A stretch of 64,000 nt of DNA from Sphingobium sp. (GCA_017744605.1 JAGIAZ010000012.1:1-64000), one strand, 5' to 3'. Shown: positions 26,633 through 40,221, counted from the first letter of the stretch. Numbers and translations: made by a program. Notes: a model not told the origin generated them from the letters alone.

Positions 26633-27382
26633 TCAGCGATCCTTCAGCAGTTCTTCCCGCTTCGCCTCGGCGAACATCTTCGCGATGGCCGGGCGCTCCT
26701 TAACGCGCTTGAGCCAGGCGATGAGGCCGGGCGTGTCCTTCTCGTTGACGAAGTCATTGAACCAGCCCCCCGGACGGTCGAGGCCGTTGGCGATGGCGAA
26801 GTTGCAGATGTCGGCGAGGCTGAAACCGCTCTCGAGCAGATAGTCCTGCCTGGAGAGCGTGTCCTCCAGCCGCTGCGCGGAGACGCGCACCTTGCGGAAT
26901 TCCTCGTCGAGCAGCTCCTGCGGAAAGCCGTTGCGGGCGTGGCGCCACTTCACCTTCTGCTCGGGGATGGGCACGTTCTTGAGATGCTCCTCGAACGCCT
27001 CGTCGGTCATCGACTGGGCGATCGGCCGGATGCCGTAGTGCCAGCCGATGGTCGAGACGCACCAGCAAAAATACTCGTCGACCCACTTGGTCCAGACGCG
27101 CATCTGCGCGCGCATATAGGGGTCGGCCGGGCGCAGCGGATTCTGGTCCGGGAAGGCGTCTTCGAGATATTCGCAGATCACCGTGGATTCGACGACGATC
27201 TTGCCGTCATGGTCGAGCGCCGGCACCTGCCCGCGCGGATTGATCTTCTTGAACCAGTCGGAATGCTGCTCGAACTTGGAGGGGTCGACGAAACGGATCT
27301 TGAAGTCGAGGCCCTTCTCGTAAAGCGTCGCCATGGGTTTCATCGAATTCGCGCCGGGGCCGAAGCTGTAAAGAGTCAGCAT
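26633..27382 (-). CDS. ligF: Glutathione S-transferase beta-etherase LigF
   Basis: LigF is the beta-etherase acting on the opposite beta stereoisomer to LigE. The 249-residue protein shows LTLYSFGPGANSMKPMATLYEKG, FVDPSKFEQHSDWFKKINPRG, VICEYLEDAFPD, VWTKWVDEYFCWCVSTIGWHYG and QDYLLESGFSLADICNFAIANG, all LigF-like. It is a little shorter at the C-terminus than the LigF I recall (about 257). It lies between ligE and ligD on one strand. The gap to ligD holds a palindromic repeat. Confidence 0.92.
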   Translation of the reverse strand: MLTLYSFGPGANSMKPMATLYEKGLDFKIRFVDPSKFEQHSDWFKKINPRGQVPALDHDGKIVVESTVICEYLEDAFPDQNPLRPADPYMRAQMRVWTKWVDEYFCWCVSTIGWHYGIRPIAQSMTDEAFEEHLKNVPIPEQKVKWRHARNGFPQELLDEEFRKVRVSAQRLEDTLSRQDYLLESGFSLADICNFAIANGLDRPGGWFNDFVNEKDTPGLIAWLKRVKERPAIAKMFAEAKREELLKDR

Positions 27383-27413
27383 TGGATCATCTCTCCTTCA
27401 AATTCGTTCGTTC

Positions 27414-27494
27414 GTCATTGCGAGGGCCGGAGGCCCGCGGCAATCTAGGGCGGCGCGTCGGAACTCTGGATTGCTTCGCTACGCTCGCAATGAC
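27414..27494. repeat. Palindromic intergenic repeat between ligF and ligD
   Basis: GTCATTGCGAG (27414-27424) and CTCGCAATGAC (27484-27494) are perfect inverted ends around a centre containing GGCCGGAGGCC and GGATTGCTTCGCTACG. It shares ends and the CAATC/GGATTG core with the element at 41109-41200, so both belong to one repeat family. Such elements can fold in mRNA and may uncouple ligD from ligFE. Confidence 0.85.
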
Positions 27495-27496
27495 GC

Positions 27497-28405
27497 CTAG
27501 TTGGCCTCTTCGTTGAAGACCTTGCTACGCCCGGCGCGCCAATTCGCAAGCGCTTCCACGCGCAGCCGCGCGCCGTCCGGGTCGCTTTCGAGCGGTGCAA
27601 CGCTGTCCACGATCTCCTTGAAGTGCTTTTCCAGCTCGTCGCGCACTTCCGGATAGGGGATGATGTAGGCGGCATTGTCCTTGATGCCGGTCAAAATCGC
27701 TTCCGCCAGCGCTTCGGGATCGAGCCCATGCTGGTGGATCGAGTGCAGCGAGGCAATCGACTGCGCGTTCTCGACATAGCCGCTCATGCCGAACCGCGCC
27801 GGGCGCAGCTTGCTCGCCTCGGCAATGTTCGACTTGATGTTGGCGGGGCACACCACCGAGACGCCGATGCCATATTTCTCCAGCCCCTGCCGGTAGCTCT
27901 CCATGAGGTTGATCACGGCTGCTTTGGCGGCGGCATAAGGCGCCGCCATGGCGGTGCCCTGGAGGCCGCCCATCGACGAGACCGAGACGATATGGCCGGG
28001 CCTGCCGCTCGCGATCATGCGCGGGACGAAGGTCACGCAGCCATTGATGACCCCGCCGAGATTGACGCCGACGATCCAGTCGAAATCGTCATAGCTGCTG
28101 TTCTCGATCGGACCGAAGCTGTTCACGCCCGCCGTGTTGGACAGGATGGTGGGCGGACCGCCGAACACGCGCTCCACCTCATCCGCGGCGGCGGCATAGG
28201 CGGCGCGATCGGTGATATCCAGGACGATGCCATAGGCCGTGATACTCTCCGCGCGCAGTTCGCCCAGCGCCCGGTCGACGGCCTCCTTGCGAATGTCGGC
28301 GATCACGATCGAGGCGCCTGCACGGCCGAAGACTTTGGCCTGGCCCAGACCCGCGCCGGACGCGCCACCCGTGATGAAAGCCAGCTGGCCCTGCAAATCC
28401 TTCAT
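27497..28405 (-). CDS. ligD: C-alpha dehydrogenase LigD (SDR family)
   Basis: LigD oxidises the benzylic alcohol of beta-O-4 dimers to the ketone with NAD, the step needed before etherase attack. The 302-residue SDR has the cofactor motif TGGASGAGLGQ, the NTAGVNSFGPIE stretch, catalytic Ser in IVSVSSMGG and Tyr/Lys in YAAAKAA. LigD-like segments include IASGRPGHIVSVSS, YRQGLEKYGIGVSV, IKSNIAEASKLRPARFG and IASLHSIHQHGLDPE. ATG 28405 with GGGAGAG upstream is preferred to the frame opening at 28639. It heads ligD-ligF-ligE. Confidence 0.92.
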   Translation of the reverse strand: MKDLQGQLAFITGGASGAGLGQAKVFGRAGASIVIADIRKEAVDRALGELRAESITAYGIVLDITDRAAYAAAADEVERVFGGPPTILSNTAGVNSFGPIENSSYDDFDWIVGVNLGGVINGCVTFVPRMIASGRPGHIVSVSSMGGLQGTAMAAPYAAAKAAVINLMESYRQGLEKYGIGVSVVCPANIKSNIAEASKLRPARFGMSGYVENAQSIASLHSIHQHGLDPEALAEAILTGIKDNAAYIIPYPEVRDELEKHFKEIVDSVAPLESDPDGARLRVEALANWRAGRSKVFNEEAN

Positions 28406-28465
28406 GACATCTCTCCCGTCCGCCCGTCCTGCTGGACTGGCTCGACTCTCGTGGAACGCCCGTAC

Positions 28466-28483
28466 CGAACCATGCACGGTTCG
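28466..28483. promoter_or_regulatory. Inverted repeat upstream of ligD
   Basis: CGAACC and GGTTCG are perfect 6-bp arms around ATGCAC, about 60 bases before the ligD start in the glgX-ligD gap. It is a plausible dimeric operator for the lig genes. No regulator gene adjoins it, and no clear promoter was placed. Confidence 0.4.
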
Positions 28484-28550
28484 ACTGCCCGCTGGAAGGA
28501 CGAAAAAGAGCCATGCAACGGTAATTGCTGTATTTTTAAGGGATCTCGGC

Positions 28551-30359
28551 TTATTCGGGTCCCATATCGACAAAGACAGTTCTTGCCGGCCGATCCACTT
28601 TGAGGCGGAGGCGGCGACCGTCTCCGAGCTTGGCCTCATAGAGGACGCCGGCGGTCTGCGGCGATTCCCAGTCGGAGAGGGTCATCGGTGCTCCGTCGAG
28701 CCGCCGCCAGTCGCCCGGCTCCGGAAAGCGCGCGAACACATCGAGCGCCCCGGCACGCGCATCGGCGAGTCCGGCGACGAAATCTTCGAGCGCCATGTCG
28801 CGCCCCTCCCAGGCAACCCAGCCGATTTCATTGTCTTGCGCATAGGCATTGTTGTTGCCTTGCTGTGTGCGGGCGAACTCGTCGCCGGCGGTCAGCATGA
28901 TCGTGCCCGTCGACGCGAACAATGTCTCCAGCAGCGCGCGCAAGTCGGCAGTGCGCGCCGCGACGATCGCAGGATCGTCGCTCGGCCCTTCAACACCGTT
29001 GTTCCAGCTGCAATTCTCATTGTGGCCGTCGCGATTGCCCTCGCCATTGGCCTCGTTGTGCTTCGTCTGATAGGCGACGGTGTCGGCCAGCGTGAAACCA
29101 TCATGCGCGGCGAGAAAATTGACGCTGCGGGTTGGCCGGACCATGCCATCGCCAAACACATCCGACGAACCGCAAAGCCGCGTGACGAACGGCCCGACGC
29201 CGCCATCCCCGCGCCAGAATCGGCGCACATCGTCACGATAGATATCGTTCCACTCCAGCCAGTTATCCGGGAATCTTCCCAGCTGATAACCGCCCGGACC
29301 AATGTCCCACGGCTCGGCGATCAACACGCGATCGGTGAGCCAGGGATCGCCGGCAATCTCGCCGAAGATCGGCGCGTCGGATGAGAAAACCGGGCCGCGC
29401 GCCAGCACCGGCGCCAGATCGAAACGGTATCCGTCGACGCCCGCCTGGCGCACGAAATGGCGCAGGCTTTCGAGGATCAGGTCTCGCACCGCCTGCCGCG
29501 CGAAATCGAGCGTATTGCCGGTGCCGGTGTCGTTGACCAGCCTGCCGTCCGGTTCGCGGGCATAGACCGCATCGTCGAGCCCACGCAGCGCAAGGATCGG
29601 CCCCTGCATGTCGCTCTCGCCGGTGTGGTTGAAGACGAGGTCGAGGATGACGCCGATCCCCGCCTCGTGCAGCGCCGCCACCGTCGCGCGCAACTCGGTC
29701 ATGCCGCCAGGGCAAAGCCGGGGATCGAGCGGCATCGGCACCACCGGATTATATCCCCAGGCGTTGCTCAGCCCGAGCGGCGGCAAATGGCGCTCATCGA
29801 TCCAGGCGACGATCGGCATGAGTTCGACCGCCGTGACACGCAGCTTGCGCAGGTGCGCGATGATCGCCGGATGCGCGAGCGCCGCGACCGTGCCGCGCAT
29901 GTCCGGCGGCACATCGGGATGCAGCATGGTGAAGCCACGCACGTTGACCTCATAGATGAGACCGCCCCGCGCGAAGACCGGCGCCGCGCGCGCCACATCC
30001 GGCAACGGCGCCTCCAGCACCGACCACGGCACCAGCTGGGCCGTCTCGACGCCATATTGGTTGAGTGCGGGATGCCAGCCGAAGCGCTGGTCGATCGCGG
30101 TTGCATAGGGATCGACCAGCAGCTTGGCCGGATCGAACCACAGGCCCTGCGCTGGCGCCCATATGCCCTCTGCGCGATAGCCGTAGCGCTGCCCCGCAAC
30201 GACGCCGTGCACCTCGCCACACCAGTCATCGCCGCGCCGCGCCATGGCATGCCGCCGCTCCTCCCGGCCGTCGAACAGGCAGAGCGTGACCGCTTCCGCT
30301 CGCGGCGCGCGCACGGCAAAGGTCGCGCCGCCTTCCGTCAGCCGCGCGCCGAGTTGCAT
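28551..30359 (-). CDS. glgX: Glycogen debranching enzyme GlgX
   Basis: GlgX hydrolyses alpha-1,6 branches left after phosphorylase action. The 602-residue protein has an N-terminal CBM48-like domain (about 1-110; GATFAVRAPRAEAVTLCLFD) and a GH13 barrel with VILDLVFNHTGE, nucleophile Asp in VDGYRFDLAPV, acid Glu in VLIAEPWDIG and NFLAAHDGFTLADTV. TAGDEFARTQQGNNNAYAQD is also typical of the family. ATG 30359 lies 2 bases after the pgm stop, making it the last gene of the glg operon. Confidence 0.95.
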   Translation of the reverse strand: MQLGARLTEGGATFAVRAPRAEAVTLCLFDGREERRHAMARRGDDWCGEVHGVVAGQRYGYRAEGIWAPAQGLWFDPAKLLVDPYATAIDQRFGWHPALNQYGVETAQLVPWSVLEAPLPDVARAAPVFARGGLIYEVNVRGFTMLHPDVPPDMRGTVAALAHPAIIAHLRKLRVTAVELMPIVAWIDERHLPPLGLSNAWGYNPVVPMPLDPRLCPGGMTELRATVAALHEAGIGVILDLVFNHTGESDMQGPILALRGLDDAVYAREPDGRLVNDTGTGNTLDFARQAVRDLILESLRHFVRQAGVDGYRFDLAPVLARGPVFSSDAPIFGEIAGDPWLTDRVLIAEPWDIGPGGYQLGRFPDNWLEWNDIYRDDVRRFWRGDGGVGPFVTRLCGSSDVFGDGMVRPTRSVNFLAAHDGFTLADTVAYQTKHNEANGEGNRDGHNENCSWNNGVEGPSDDPAIVAARTADLRALLETLFASTGTIMLTAGDEFARTQQGNNNAYAQDNEIGWVAWEGRDMALEDFVAGLADARAGALDVFARFPEPGDWRRLDGAPMTLSDWESPQTAGVLYEAKLGDGRRLRLKVDRPARTVFVDMGPE

Positions 30360-30361
30360 GA

Positions 30362-33462
<3,101 letters not shown>

Positions 33463-33529
33463 AGCCTAATGGCAGTTTCCGGAACATAAAACAGATCGTC
33501 GGTTCATGCAGTCGAGCCAGCCCATCGCC

Positions 33530-34795
33530 CTAACCCAGCCGATCGATCATGGCTTTGGTGATCAGGCACAGGCCGCTCTCCGTGCGCCTGAACCGCCGGC
33601 CGTCCAGCTCCGGATCCTCGCCCACGATCAGCCCTTCCGGAATGCGCACGCCACTGTCGATGATGCAGCGCTTGAGCGAGGCGCCACGGCCGATGTTGCA
33701 ATAGGGCAGGATCACGGCCTCCTCGACGCTGGAAAAGCTGCCCATCTTGACGCCGGTGAACAGCAGGCTGCGATAGGTGGTCGCGCCCGAGACGATGCAG
33801 TCCTGCGAGATGAGCGAGCAGATCGCCGAGCCGCGCCGGCCCTCCTCGTCATGCACGAACTTCGCGGGCGCGGCGATGATCTGGTCGGTCCAGATCGGCC
33901 ACTCGCGATCGTACATGTTGAGCTTGGGCACCGTGTCGGTGAGATCGATATTGGCTTCCCAATAGGCGTCGAGCGTCCCCACATCGCGCCAATATTCCCC
34001 GATCTCCTCCGCCGCGCGGATGCAGCTCGACGAGAAGAGATGCGCGACGGCTTTGCCGTGCTTCACGATATAGGGAATGATGTCGTTGCCGAAGTCGCGC
34101 TTGCTGTCCGGCGTGTCGGCATCGCGGCGCAGCTGTTCGAACAGGAATTGCGTGTTGAAGACGTAGATGCCCATGGAGGCAAGCGCCATGCCGGGCTTGT
34201 CCGGCATGGCCGGCGGATGGTCGGGCTTTTCAACGAAGCTGGTGATCCGCCCCGCATCGTCGATCGCCATCACGCCGAACCCGCGCGCATCCGCGCGCGG
34301 CACTTCGAGACATCCCACCGTCACGTCCGCGCCATCGCGGACGTGCTGCTGGAGCATCAGCTCATAGTCCATCTTGTAGATATGGTCGCCCGCGAGGATG
34401 ACGATGTACTTCGGATCGTGCGCCGCGATGATGTCGATGTTCTGGAAGACCGCGTCCGCCGTCCCCTCATACCAGTGGAACTCATCGATGCGTTGCGAGG
34501 CGGGCAGGATGTCGAAGCTCTCGTTGCGCTCGGGCCGCATGAAATTCCATGCGCGCTGCATGTGACGGATGAGCGAGTGCGCCTTGTACTGCGTCGCGAC
34601 GCCGATGCGGCGAATGCCCGAGTTGAGCGCGTTGGAGAGCGCGAAGTCGATGATGCGGGACATGCCGCCGAAATAGACGGCGGGCTTGGCGCGCCCGTCG
34701 GTCAATTCCATGAGGCGGCTGCCGCGCCCGCCGGCCAGCACATAGGCCATGGCTTCGCGCGCCAGGGGCTGGAATCGTTTCTCCATGCCTGTCAC
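33530..34795 (-). CDS. glgC: Glucose-1-phosphate adenylyltransferase GlgC
   Basis: GlgC makes ADP-glucose, the committed and usually allosterically controlled step. The roughly 421-residue protein has the nucleotide-binding [28 protein letters not shown] (in parts: [17 protein letters not shown]), [21 protein letters not shown] and VEKPD with a C-terminal beta-helix. GTG 34795 has AGGAGG 5 bases upstream and is preferred; ATG 34786, three codons in, is the alternative. It lies between glgB and glgA. Confidence 0.95.
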   Translation of the reverse strand: MTGMEKRFQPLAREAMAYVLAGGRGSRLMELTDGRAKPAVYFGGMSRIIDFALSNALNSGIRRIGVATQYKAHSLIRHMQRAWNFMRPERNESFDILPASQRIDEFHWYEGTADAVFQNIDIIAAHDPKYIVILAGDHIYKMDYELMLQQHVRDGADVTVGCLEVPRADARGFGVMAIDDAGRITSFVEKPDHPPAMPDKPGMALASMGIYVFNTQFLFEQLRRDADTPDSKRDFGNDIIPYIVKHGKAVAHLFSSSCIRAAEEIGEYWRDVGTLDAYWEANIDLTDTVPKLNMYDREWPIWTDQIIAAPAKFVHDEEGRRGSAICSLISQDCIVSGATTYRSLLFTGVKMGSFSSVEEAVILPYCNIGRGASLKRCIIDSGVRIPEGLIVGEDPELDGRRFRRTESGLCLITKAMIDRLG

Positions 34796-34838
34796 AGCAT
34801 CCTCCTCCCTTCGATCCCGGCGGTCCCGGCTCCGCCGT

Positions 34839-36992
34839 TCAACCTTCATAGTGTAGCATGATCGTTGCAAGCGGCGGCAAGGTCAGTGCCGCCTTTCCGT
34901 CATTCGCCATCACCACGCCCAGATTGCCGACGCCGCTGCCGCCATAGTCGCCGGCATCGCTGTTCAACACTTCCTTCCATACGCCATCGTGGCCCAGCGG
35001 CACCATATAGCCCGAATGCGCGACCGGCGTCATGTTGGCGATCACCGCGACCGGTTGCGCGCCGGGCGCCTTGCGCATCCAGGCAAAGACCGAATTGGCC
35101 TGATCGTCGACGATCAGCCACTCGAATCCCTCGCTCTCGCAATCGCGGGCATGGAGCGCAGGCAGTTCGCGGTAGAGCCGGTTGAGATCGCGCACGAGAT
35201 TGCGCACCCCTTCATGCGCGGGAGCGCCGCGCAGCTCCCAGTCGAGCGCGCGCGCCTCGCTCCATTCGCGGCGCTGCGCGAACTCCTGCCCCATGAACAG
35301 CAGCTTCTTGCCCGGATAGCCCCACATCAGCGCATAATAGGCCCGCAGATTGGCGAATTTCTGCCAATCGTCGCCGCTCATCTTGTTGAGCAGCGATCCC
35401 TTGCCGTGCACCACCTCATCATGGCTCAGCGGCAGCACGAAATTCTCGGCGAAGGCATACATCAGCCCGAAGGTGATCTCGCCATGATGGTGACGGCGAT
35501 GCACGGGATCGCGGCTCATATAGTTCAGCGTGTCGTGCATGAAGCCCATGTTCCACTTGAAGCCGAAGCCCAGCCCGCCCTCATGCGCGGGGAGGGTGAC
35601 GCCCGGCCACGCCGTGGATTCCTCGGCGATCGTGACAGTCCCGGGATGCTGCCCATAGACCGCCTTGTTCATCGCACGGAGGAACTCGACCGCCTCCCAA
35701 TTCTCGCGGCCGCCATCCTTGTTGGGGATCCACGCCCCCGCCTCGCGGCTATAATCGCGGTAGAGCATGGACGCGACGGCATCCACGCGCAGGCCGTCGA
35801 CATGATAGACTTCCGACCAGAACAGCGCATTGTTGACGAGAAAGCTCGAAACCTCGCGCCGCCCGAAATTGTAGATGGCCGTGTCCCAGTCCGGATGATG
35901 GCCCATGCGCGGATCTTCATGCTCGTAGAGCGCGGTGCCGTCGAAGCGGGCCAGGCCATGCTCGTCGGTCGGAAAGTGCGCCGGCACCCAGTCGACCAGC
36001 ACGGAAATGCCCGCGCGATGCGCGCCGTCCACGAAGCGCGCAAAACCCGCCGGCTCGCCGAAGCGCGCGCTCGGCGCGTAGAGCCCGGTCGTCTGATAGC
36101 CCCAGCTCGGATCATAGGGATGCTCGGAGACCGGCAGGAACTCGATATGGGTAAAGCCCAGGTCGACGACATAGGGAATGAGCCGCTCAGCCAGCTCGTC
36201 CCAGTTCAGATACCAGTTCGAGGGGCTGCGATCCCATGACCCGGCATGGACTTCGTAGATGCTGATCGCCTCCCGGCGCGGATCGACCGAACGCCAATGC
36301 GCGAGATGTGCCTCATCGCCCCAGTCCGCCTTGCCGGGATAGCCGGTCAGCGAGGCCGTGCGCGGCCGCACTTCCGACGCGAAGGCGAACGGGTCGGCCT
36401 TGAGCGGGAGCGTCGCGCCATCCGGCCCGACGATCTCATATTTGTACGCCCGCCACGCGCCGATGTCGGGAATGAAGATTTCCCAGACGCCGATATCCTG
36501 GCGGTTGCGCATGAGATGGCGGCGACCATCCCAGTCGTTGAAATCGCCGACCACGGAAACGCGCCGGGCATTGGGCGCCCAGACCGCGAAATGCACCCCA
36601 TTGGCGCCTTCATGCTCGATGAGATGGGCGCCCATCTTGTCGAACAGGCGAAGATGCGAGCCCTGTGCGATCAGCAGGTCGTCGATCGGCCCCAGCACGG
36701 GCCCGAAGCTGTATGCGTCCGTGACCCACCAGTCGGCGCCGGCATTGCGGGCATGATATTTGACCGGCTGGCGCTTCCCCCTGATCGCCCCCTCGAAAAG
36801 TCCTCGATCATCGGCCCGCTCCAGCATGCCGAGCGTCCCGCCTTCGAGGTCGTGCGCCTCGACGGACTCCGCGCCGGGAATGATCGTTCGCGCGAAACAG
36901 CCTTTCGGCCCCTCATGAACACCCAGAAGCGAGAAAGGATCGGCATGCGTTCCGTTCAACAGGGAGTCGATGGCCGATCTGGGGGGCCTCAC
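34839..36992 (-). CDS. glgB: 1,4-alpha-glucan branching enzyme GlgB
   Basis: GlgB introduces alpha-1,6 branches. The roughly 717-residue protein has N-terminal CBM48 domains ([45 protein letters not shown] in parts), a GH13 barrel with nucleophile Asp in [15 protein letters not shown], acid Glu in [11 protein letters not shown] and [16 protein letters not shown], and a C-terminal beta domain. GTG 36992 overlaps the glgP stop (GTGA), fitting translational coupling; the frame opens at 37076 without family similarity. Confidence 0.95.
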   Translation of the reverse strand: MRPPRSAIDSLLNGTHADPFSLLGVHEGPKGCFARTIIPGAESVEAHDLEGGTLGMLERADDRGLFEGAIRGKRQPVKYHARNAGADWWVTDAYSFGPVLGPIDDLLIAQGSHLRLFDKMGAHLIEHEGANGVHFAVWAPNARRVSVVGDFNDWDGRRHLMRNRQDIGVWEIFIPDIGAWRAYKYEIVGPDGATLPLKADPFAFASEVRPRTASLTGYPGKADWGDEAHLAHWRSVDPRREAISIYEVHAGSWDRSPSNWYLNWDELAERLIPYVVDLGFTHIEFLPVSEHPYDPSWGYQTTGLYAPSARFGEPAGFARFVDGAHRAGISVLVDWVPAHFPTDEHGLARFDGTALYEHEDPRMGHHPDWDTAIYNFGRREVSSFLVNNALFWSEVYHVDGLRVDAVASMLYRDYSREAGAWIPNKDGGRENWEAVEFLRAMNKAVYGQHPGTVTIAEESTAWPGVTLPAHEGGLGFGFKWNMGFMHDTLNYMSRDPVHRRHHHGEITFGLMYAFAENFVLPLSHDEVVHGKGSLLNKMSGDDWQKFANLRAYYALMWGYPGKKLLFMGQEFAQRREWSEARALDWELRGAPAHEGVRNLVRDLNRLYRELPALHARDCESEGFEWLIVDDQANSVFAWMRKAPGAQPVAVIANMTPVAHSGYMVPLGHDGVWKEVLNSDAGDYGGSGVGNLGVVMANDGKAALTLPPLATIMLHYEG

Positions 36993-39409
36993 GGCAAGCC
37001 CCAGATGTCGCGCGCATATTCGGAGATGGTCCGGTCGGACGAGAACCAGCCGACATTGGCGATATTGCGGATGCATGCGGCGTTCCAGCCCGCCGTATCG
37101 GTCCAGCGCGCGTCGACCGAGCGCTGCGCCAGCGCATAGCTCTCGAAATCGGCGGCGACCATGAACCAGTCATGGTCGTAGAGGCCGCCCATGAGGTCCT
37201 TGTAGCGATTGGGATCATCGGGCGAGAACACGCCGGACGCGATCGCGTTCACCGCCTGCTGCAGCTCGCGCGAGTTCTCGATCAGCGCGCGCGGATTGTA
37301 ACCGCCGGCGCGCTTCTCCGCGACCTCCTCGGCCGTGAGGCCGAAGATCACGATATTCTCGTCGCCGACATGATCCTTGATCTCGATATTGGCGCCGTCG
37401 AGCGTGCCGATGGTCAGCGCGCCATTGAGCGCGAACTTCATGTTGCCGGTGCCGGATGCTTCCATGCCGGCGGTCGAGATCTGCTCGGAGAGATCGGCGG
37501 CGGGTATGATCTTCTCGGCCAGGCTCACATTGTAATTGGGCACGAACACGATCCTGAGCAGGCCGCCCACTGCCGGGTCGCTGTTCACACGCCGACCGAT
37601 ATCGTTCGCCAGTTTGATGATGAGCTTGGCGTTATGATAGCTCGGCGCCGCCTTGCCGCCGAAGATCTTCACGCGCGGCGTCCAGTCCCACTCGGGATGG
37701 CTGCGGATCTGGTCGTAGAGCGCCACCGTCTCGATCAGGTTGAGCAGCTGGCGCTTATACTCGTGGATGCGCTTGATCTGCACGTCGAACAGCGCCGAGG
37801 GGTCGACGCGCACGCCCATATGGTGGCGCAGATGCGTGGCGAGCGCGTCCTTGTTCGCGCGCTTCACCGCCGCCAGCCTCTCGCCGAACGCCTTGTCGTC
37901 CGCGAACTTGGCGAGGTCGGCGAGCTTCGCGGCATCGTCCATGAACCCGTCGCCGATCGCCTCACGAATGAGGCTGGCGAGGCCCGGATTGCATTCGAGC
38001 AGCCAGCGCCGCGGCGTCACGCCGTTGGTCTTGTTGTTGATCCGGTCGGGATAGAGCTTGTGCAGATCGGCAAAGACCGTCTGCTTCATGAGTTCGGTAT
38101 GCAGCGCGGCGACGCCGTTGACGCTGTGCGATCCGGCGAAGGCGAGATTGGCCATGCGCACGCGCCGCTCGCCGCTCTCATCGATCACGGAGATGGCGGA
38201 AATCGCGGCATCGTCGAGTTGCTTCATGGTCCGCGCCTCGCGCAGCACCAGCGCGTTGATCGCGTAGATGATCTGCATGTGGCGCGGGAGCATGCGCTCG
38301 AACAGCGGCAGCGGCCAGCTCTCTAGGGCCTCGGGCAGCAAGGTATGGTTGGTGTAGCCGAACGTGCCCTTGGTCAGCGTCCAGGCCTCGGCCAGCTCGA
38401 GATTGTGCAGGTCCATGAGGATGCGCATCAGCTCGGCCACCGAGACCGCCGGATGCGTATCGTTGAGCTGGATCGCGGCCTTATCGGGCAGGGTCAGTAT
38501 GTCGCCATGATATTGCATGTGACGCCGCACGATGTCCTGGATGGACGCCGACGAGAAGAAATATTCCTGGCGTAGCCGCAGTTCCTGGCCGGCGGCCGTC
38601 TGGTCCGCCGGATAGAGCACCCGCACCAGGCTTTCGGCGCGCACCTGCCCGGCCAACGCGCCGGCGTGGTCGCCGGCGTTGAACGCATCGAGGCGGATCG
38701 GGTCGGTCGGGAACGCGTTCCAGAGGCGTAGCGTGTTGACCCGCTTGCCCCGCCAGCCGACCATCGGCGTATCGACTGCCGTGGCGATCACCTGCTCGGC
38801 GGGTTTCCACTCGACCTTGCCGTCGCCATCGCCGACCACTTCGCCGCCGAAGCCGACGCGATAGGCGCTTTCGCGGCGCTCGAACTCCCAGGGATTGCCG
38901 TGCGCCAGCCAGCTCTCGGGCAGTTCGACCTGCCAGCCATCGTCGATGCGCTGGCGGAACATGCCGTTCACATAGCGAATGCCATAGCCGTAGGCGGGGA
39001 TGTCGAGACTGGCCAGGCTCTCCATGAAGCAGGCGGCGAGACGGCCCAGGCCGCCATTGCCAAGTGCGGCGTCGGGTTCGATTTCCTCGATCTCGGCAAG
39101 GTCGACGCCCAGGCTCTCCAGCGCCTCGCGCACCTCCCCCGATCGGCCGAGATTGGAGAGCGTGTCGCGCAGCAGGCGGCCGATCAGGAACTCCATGCTG
39201 AGATAATAGACCCGCTTCTTGCCCGCGGCATGGGCGGCACGGGAGCTGTCCATCCAGCGCTCGATGATTTCATCGCGCAGCGTGTAGATGGTGGCGGCAA
39301 GCCAATCATGCGGCAGCGCAGCATGTTCGTCCTTGCCGATGCGATGGACCAGCGCCTCGACAATCTCGCCTTCGAGACCTTCGCGCCACGCCCATTCGCC
39401 CTTCGTCAT
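36989..39409 (-). CDS. glgP: Glycogen phosphorylase GlgP
   Basis: GlgP phosphorolyses glycogen to glucose-1-phosphate with pyridoxal phosphate. The 806-residue protein has VYYLSMEFLIGRLL, ALGNGGLGRLAACFMES, QLNDTHPAVSVAELMR and the PLP site EASGTGNMKFALNGALTIGT, with the lysine in the GTGNMK motif. It is close to the E. coli length (815). ATG 39409 (MTKGEWAW) is preferred over the frame opening at 39454. It is the first gene of glgP-glgB-glgC-glgA-pgm-glgX, so breakdown and synthesis genes are co-transcribed. Confidence 0.95.
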   Translation of the reverse strand: MTKGEWAWREGLEGEIVEALVHRIGKDEHAALPHDWLAATIYTLRDEIIERWMDSSRAAHAAGKKRVYYLSMEFLIGRLLRDTLSNLGRSGEVREALESLGVDLAEIEEIEPDAALGNGGLGRLAACFMESLASLDIPAYGYGIRYVNGMFRQRIDDGWQVELPESWLAHGNPWEFERRESAYRVGFGGEVVGDGDGKVEWKPAEQVIATAVDTPMVGWRGKRVNTLRLWNAFPTDPIRLDAFNAGDHAGALAGQVRAESLVRVLYPADQTAAGQELRLRQEYFFSSASIQDIVRRHMQYHGDILTLPDKAAIQLNDTHPAVSVAELMRILMDLHNLELAEAWTLTKGTFGYTNHTLLPEALESWPLPLFERMLPRHMQIIYAINALVLREARTMKQLDDAAISAISVIDESGERRVRMANLAFAGSHSVNGVAALHTELMKQTVFADLHKLYPDRINNKTNGVTPRRWLLECNPGLASLIREAIGDGFMDDAAKLADLAKFADDKAFGERLAAVKRANKDALATHLRHHMGVRVDPSALFDVQIKRIHEYKRQLLNLIETVALYDQIRSHPEWDWTPRVKIFGGKAAPSYHNAKLIIKLANDIGRRVNSDPAVGGLLRIVFVPNYNVSLAEKIIPAADLSEQISTAGMEASGTGNMKFALNGALTIGTLDGANIEIKDHVGDENIVIFGLTAEEVAEKRAGGYNPRALIENSRELQQAVNAIASGVFSPDDPNRYKDLMGGLYDHDWFMVAADFESYALAQRSVDARWTDTAGWNAACIRNIANVGWFSSDRTISEYARDIWGLP

Positions 39410-39534
39410 GCCCGGCCCCCGCTCATTCCGCTTTGTCGCAGTGCGGAATGACACTGCTTATCAAGCGCCGCGGGACTCCGCCACAACTCCGTTTCGAAAT
39501 CGGGCGTATTCCGGATGGAAGATGACGCGGACGC

Positions 39535-40221
39535 TCAGCGCTCGGACAAATAATAACGGTCGAGCGCCGTCAGATCGTCGGCAAGGTCATAGACGATCGG
39601 CTGGCCGGTCGGGATTTCAAGGCCGGTGATGTCCGCGTCCGAGATGCCGGAGAGATGCTTGACCAGCGCCCGCAGCGAATTGCCATGAGCCGAGATCAGC
39701 ACGCGCTTGCCGGCCTTGAGCTCGGGCGCGATGCGGCTCTCCCAATAAGGCAGCACCCGCGCGATCGTATCCTTCAGGCTCTCGGTCGCGGGGATCGCGA
39801 TGCCGGCATAGCGCCGATCCCCCGAAAGATCGAACTCGCTGCCGGCTTCGAGCGGCGGCGGCGGAATGTCGAAACTGCGGCGCCAGATCTTGACCTGCTC
39901 CTCGCCATGCTTGGCCGCCGTCTCCGCCTTGTCGAGACCAGTCAGGCCGCCATAATGGCGCTCGTTGAGGTGCCAGTCCTTCTCGACCGGCAGCCAGAGC
40001 CGGCCCATGGCTTCGAGCGCGAGGTTGAGCGTCTTGATCGCCCGGGTCTGCACGCTGGTGAAACACTGGTCGAAGTCGAGGCCTTTGGCGGCCATCAGTT
40101 CGCCGGCCGCCTTCGCTTCCGCCGCGCCCTTCTCGGTCACGTCCACGTCCCACCAGCCGGTGAAGCGGTTCTCCAGATTCCAGGCGGACTGGCCGTGGCG
40201 AATGAGGACGAGCGTGGGCAT
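39535..40221 (-). CDS. gpmA: 2,3-bisphosphoglycerate-dependent phosphoglycerate mutase
   Basis: The enzyme interconverts 3- and 2-phosphoglycerate in glycolysis. The 228-residue protein has the phospho-His motif [53 protein letters not shown] and the second catalytic His in [18 protein letters not shown] 40221 ([10 protein letters not shown]) is the family start; the frame opens at 40449. It lies 125 bases upstream of glgP on the same strand. Confidence 0.95.
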   Translation of the reverse strand: MPTLVLIRHGQSAWNLENRFTGWWDVDVTEKGAAEAKAAGELMAAKGLDFDQCFTSVQTRAIKTLNLALEAMGRLWLPVEKDWHLNERHYGGLTGLDKAETAAKHGEEQVKIWRRSFDIPPPPLEAGSEFDLSGDRRYAGIAIPATESLKDTIARVLPYWESRIAPELKAGKRVLISAHGNSLRALVKHLSGISDADITGLEIPTGQPIVYDLADDLTALDRYYLSER

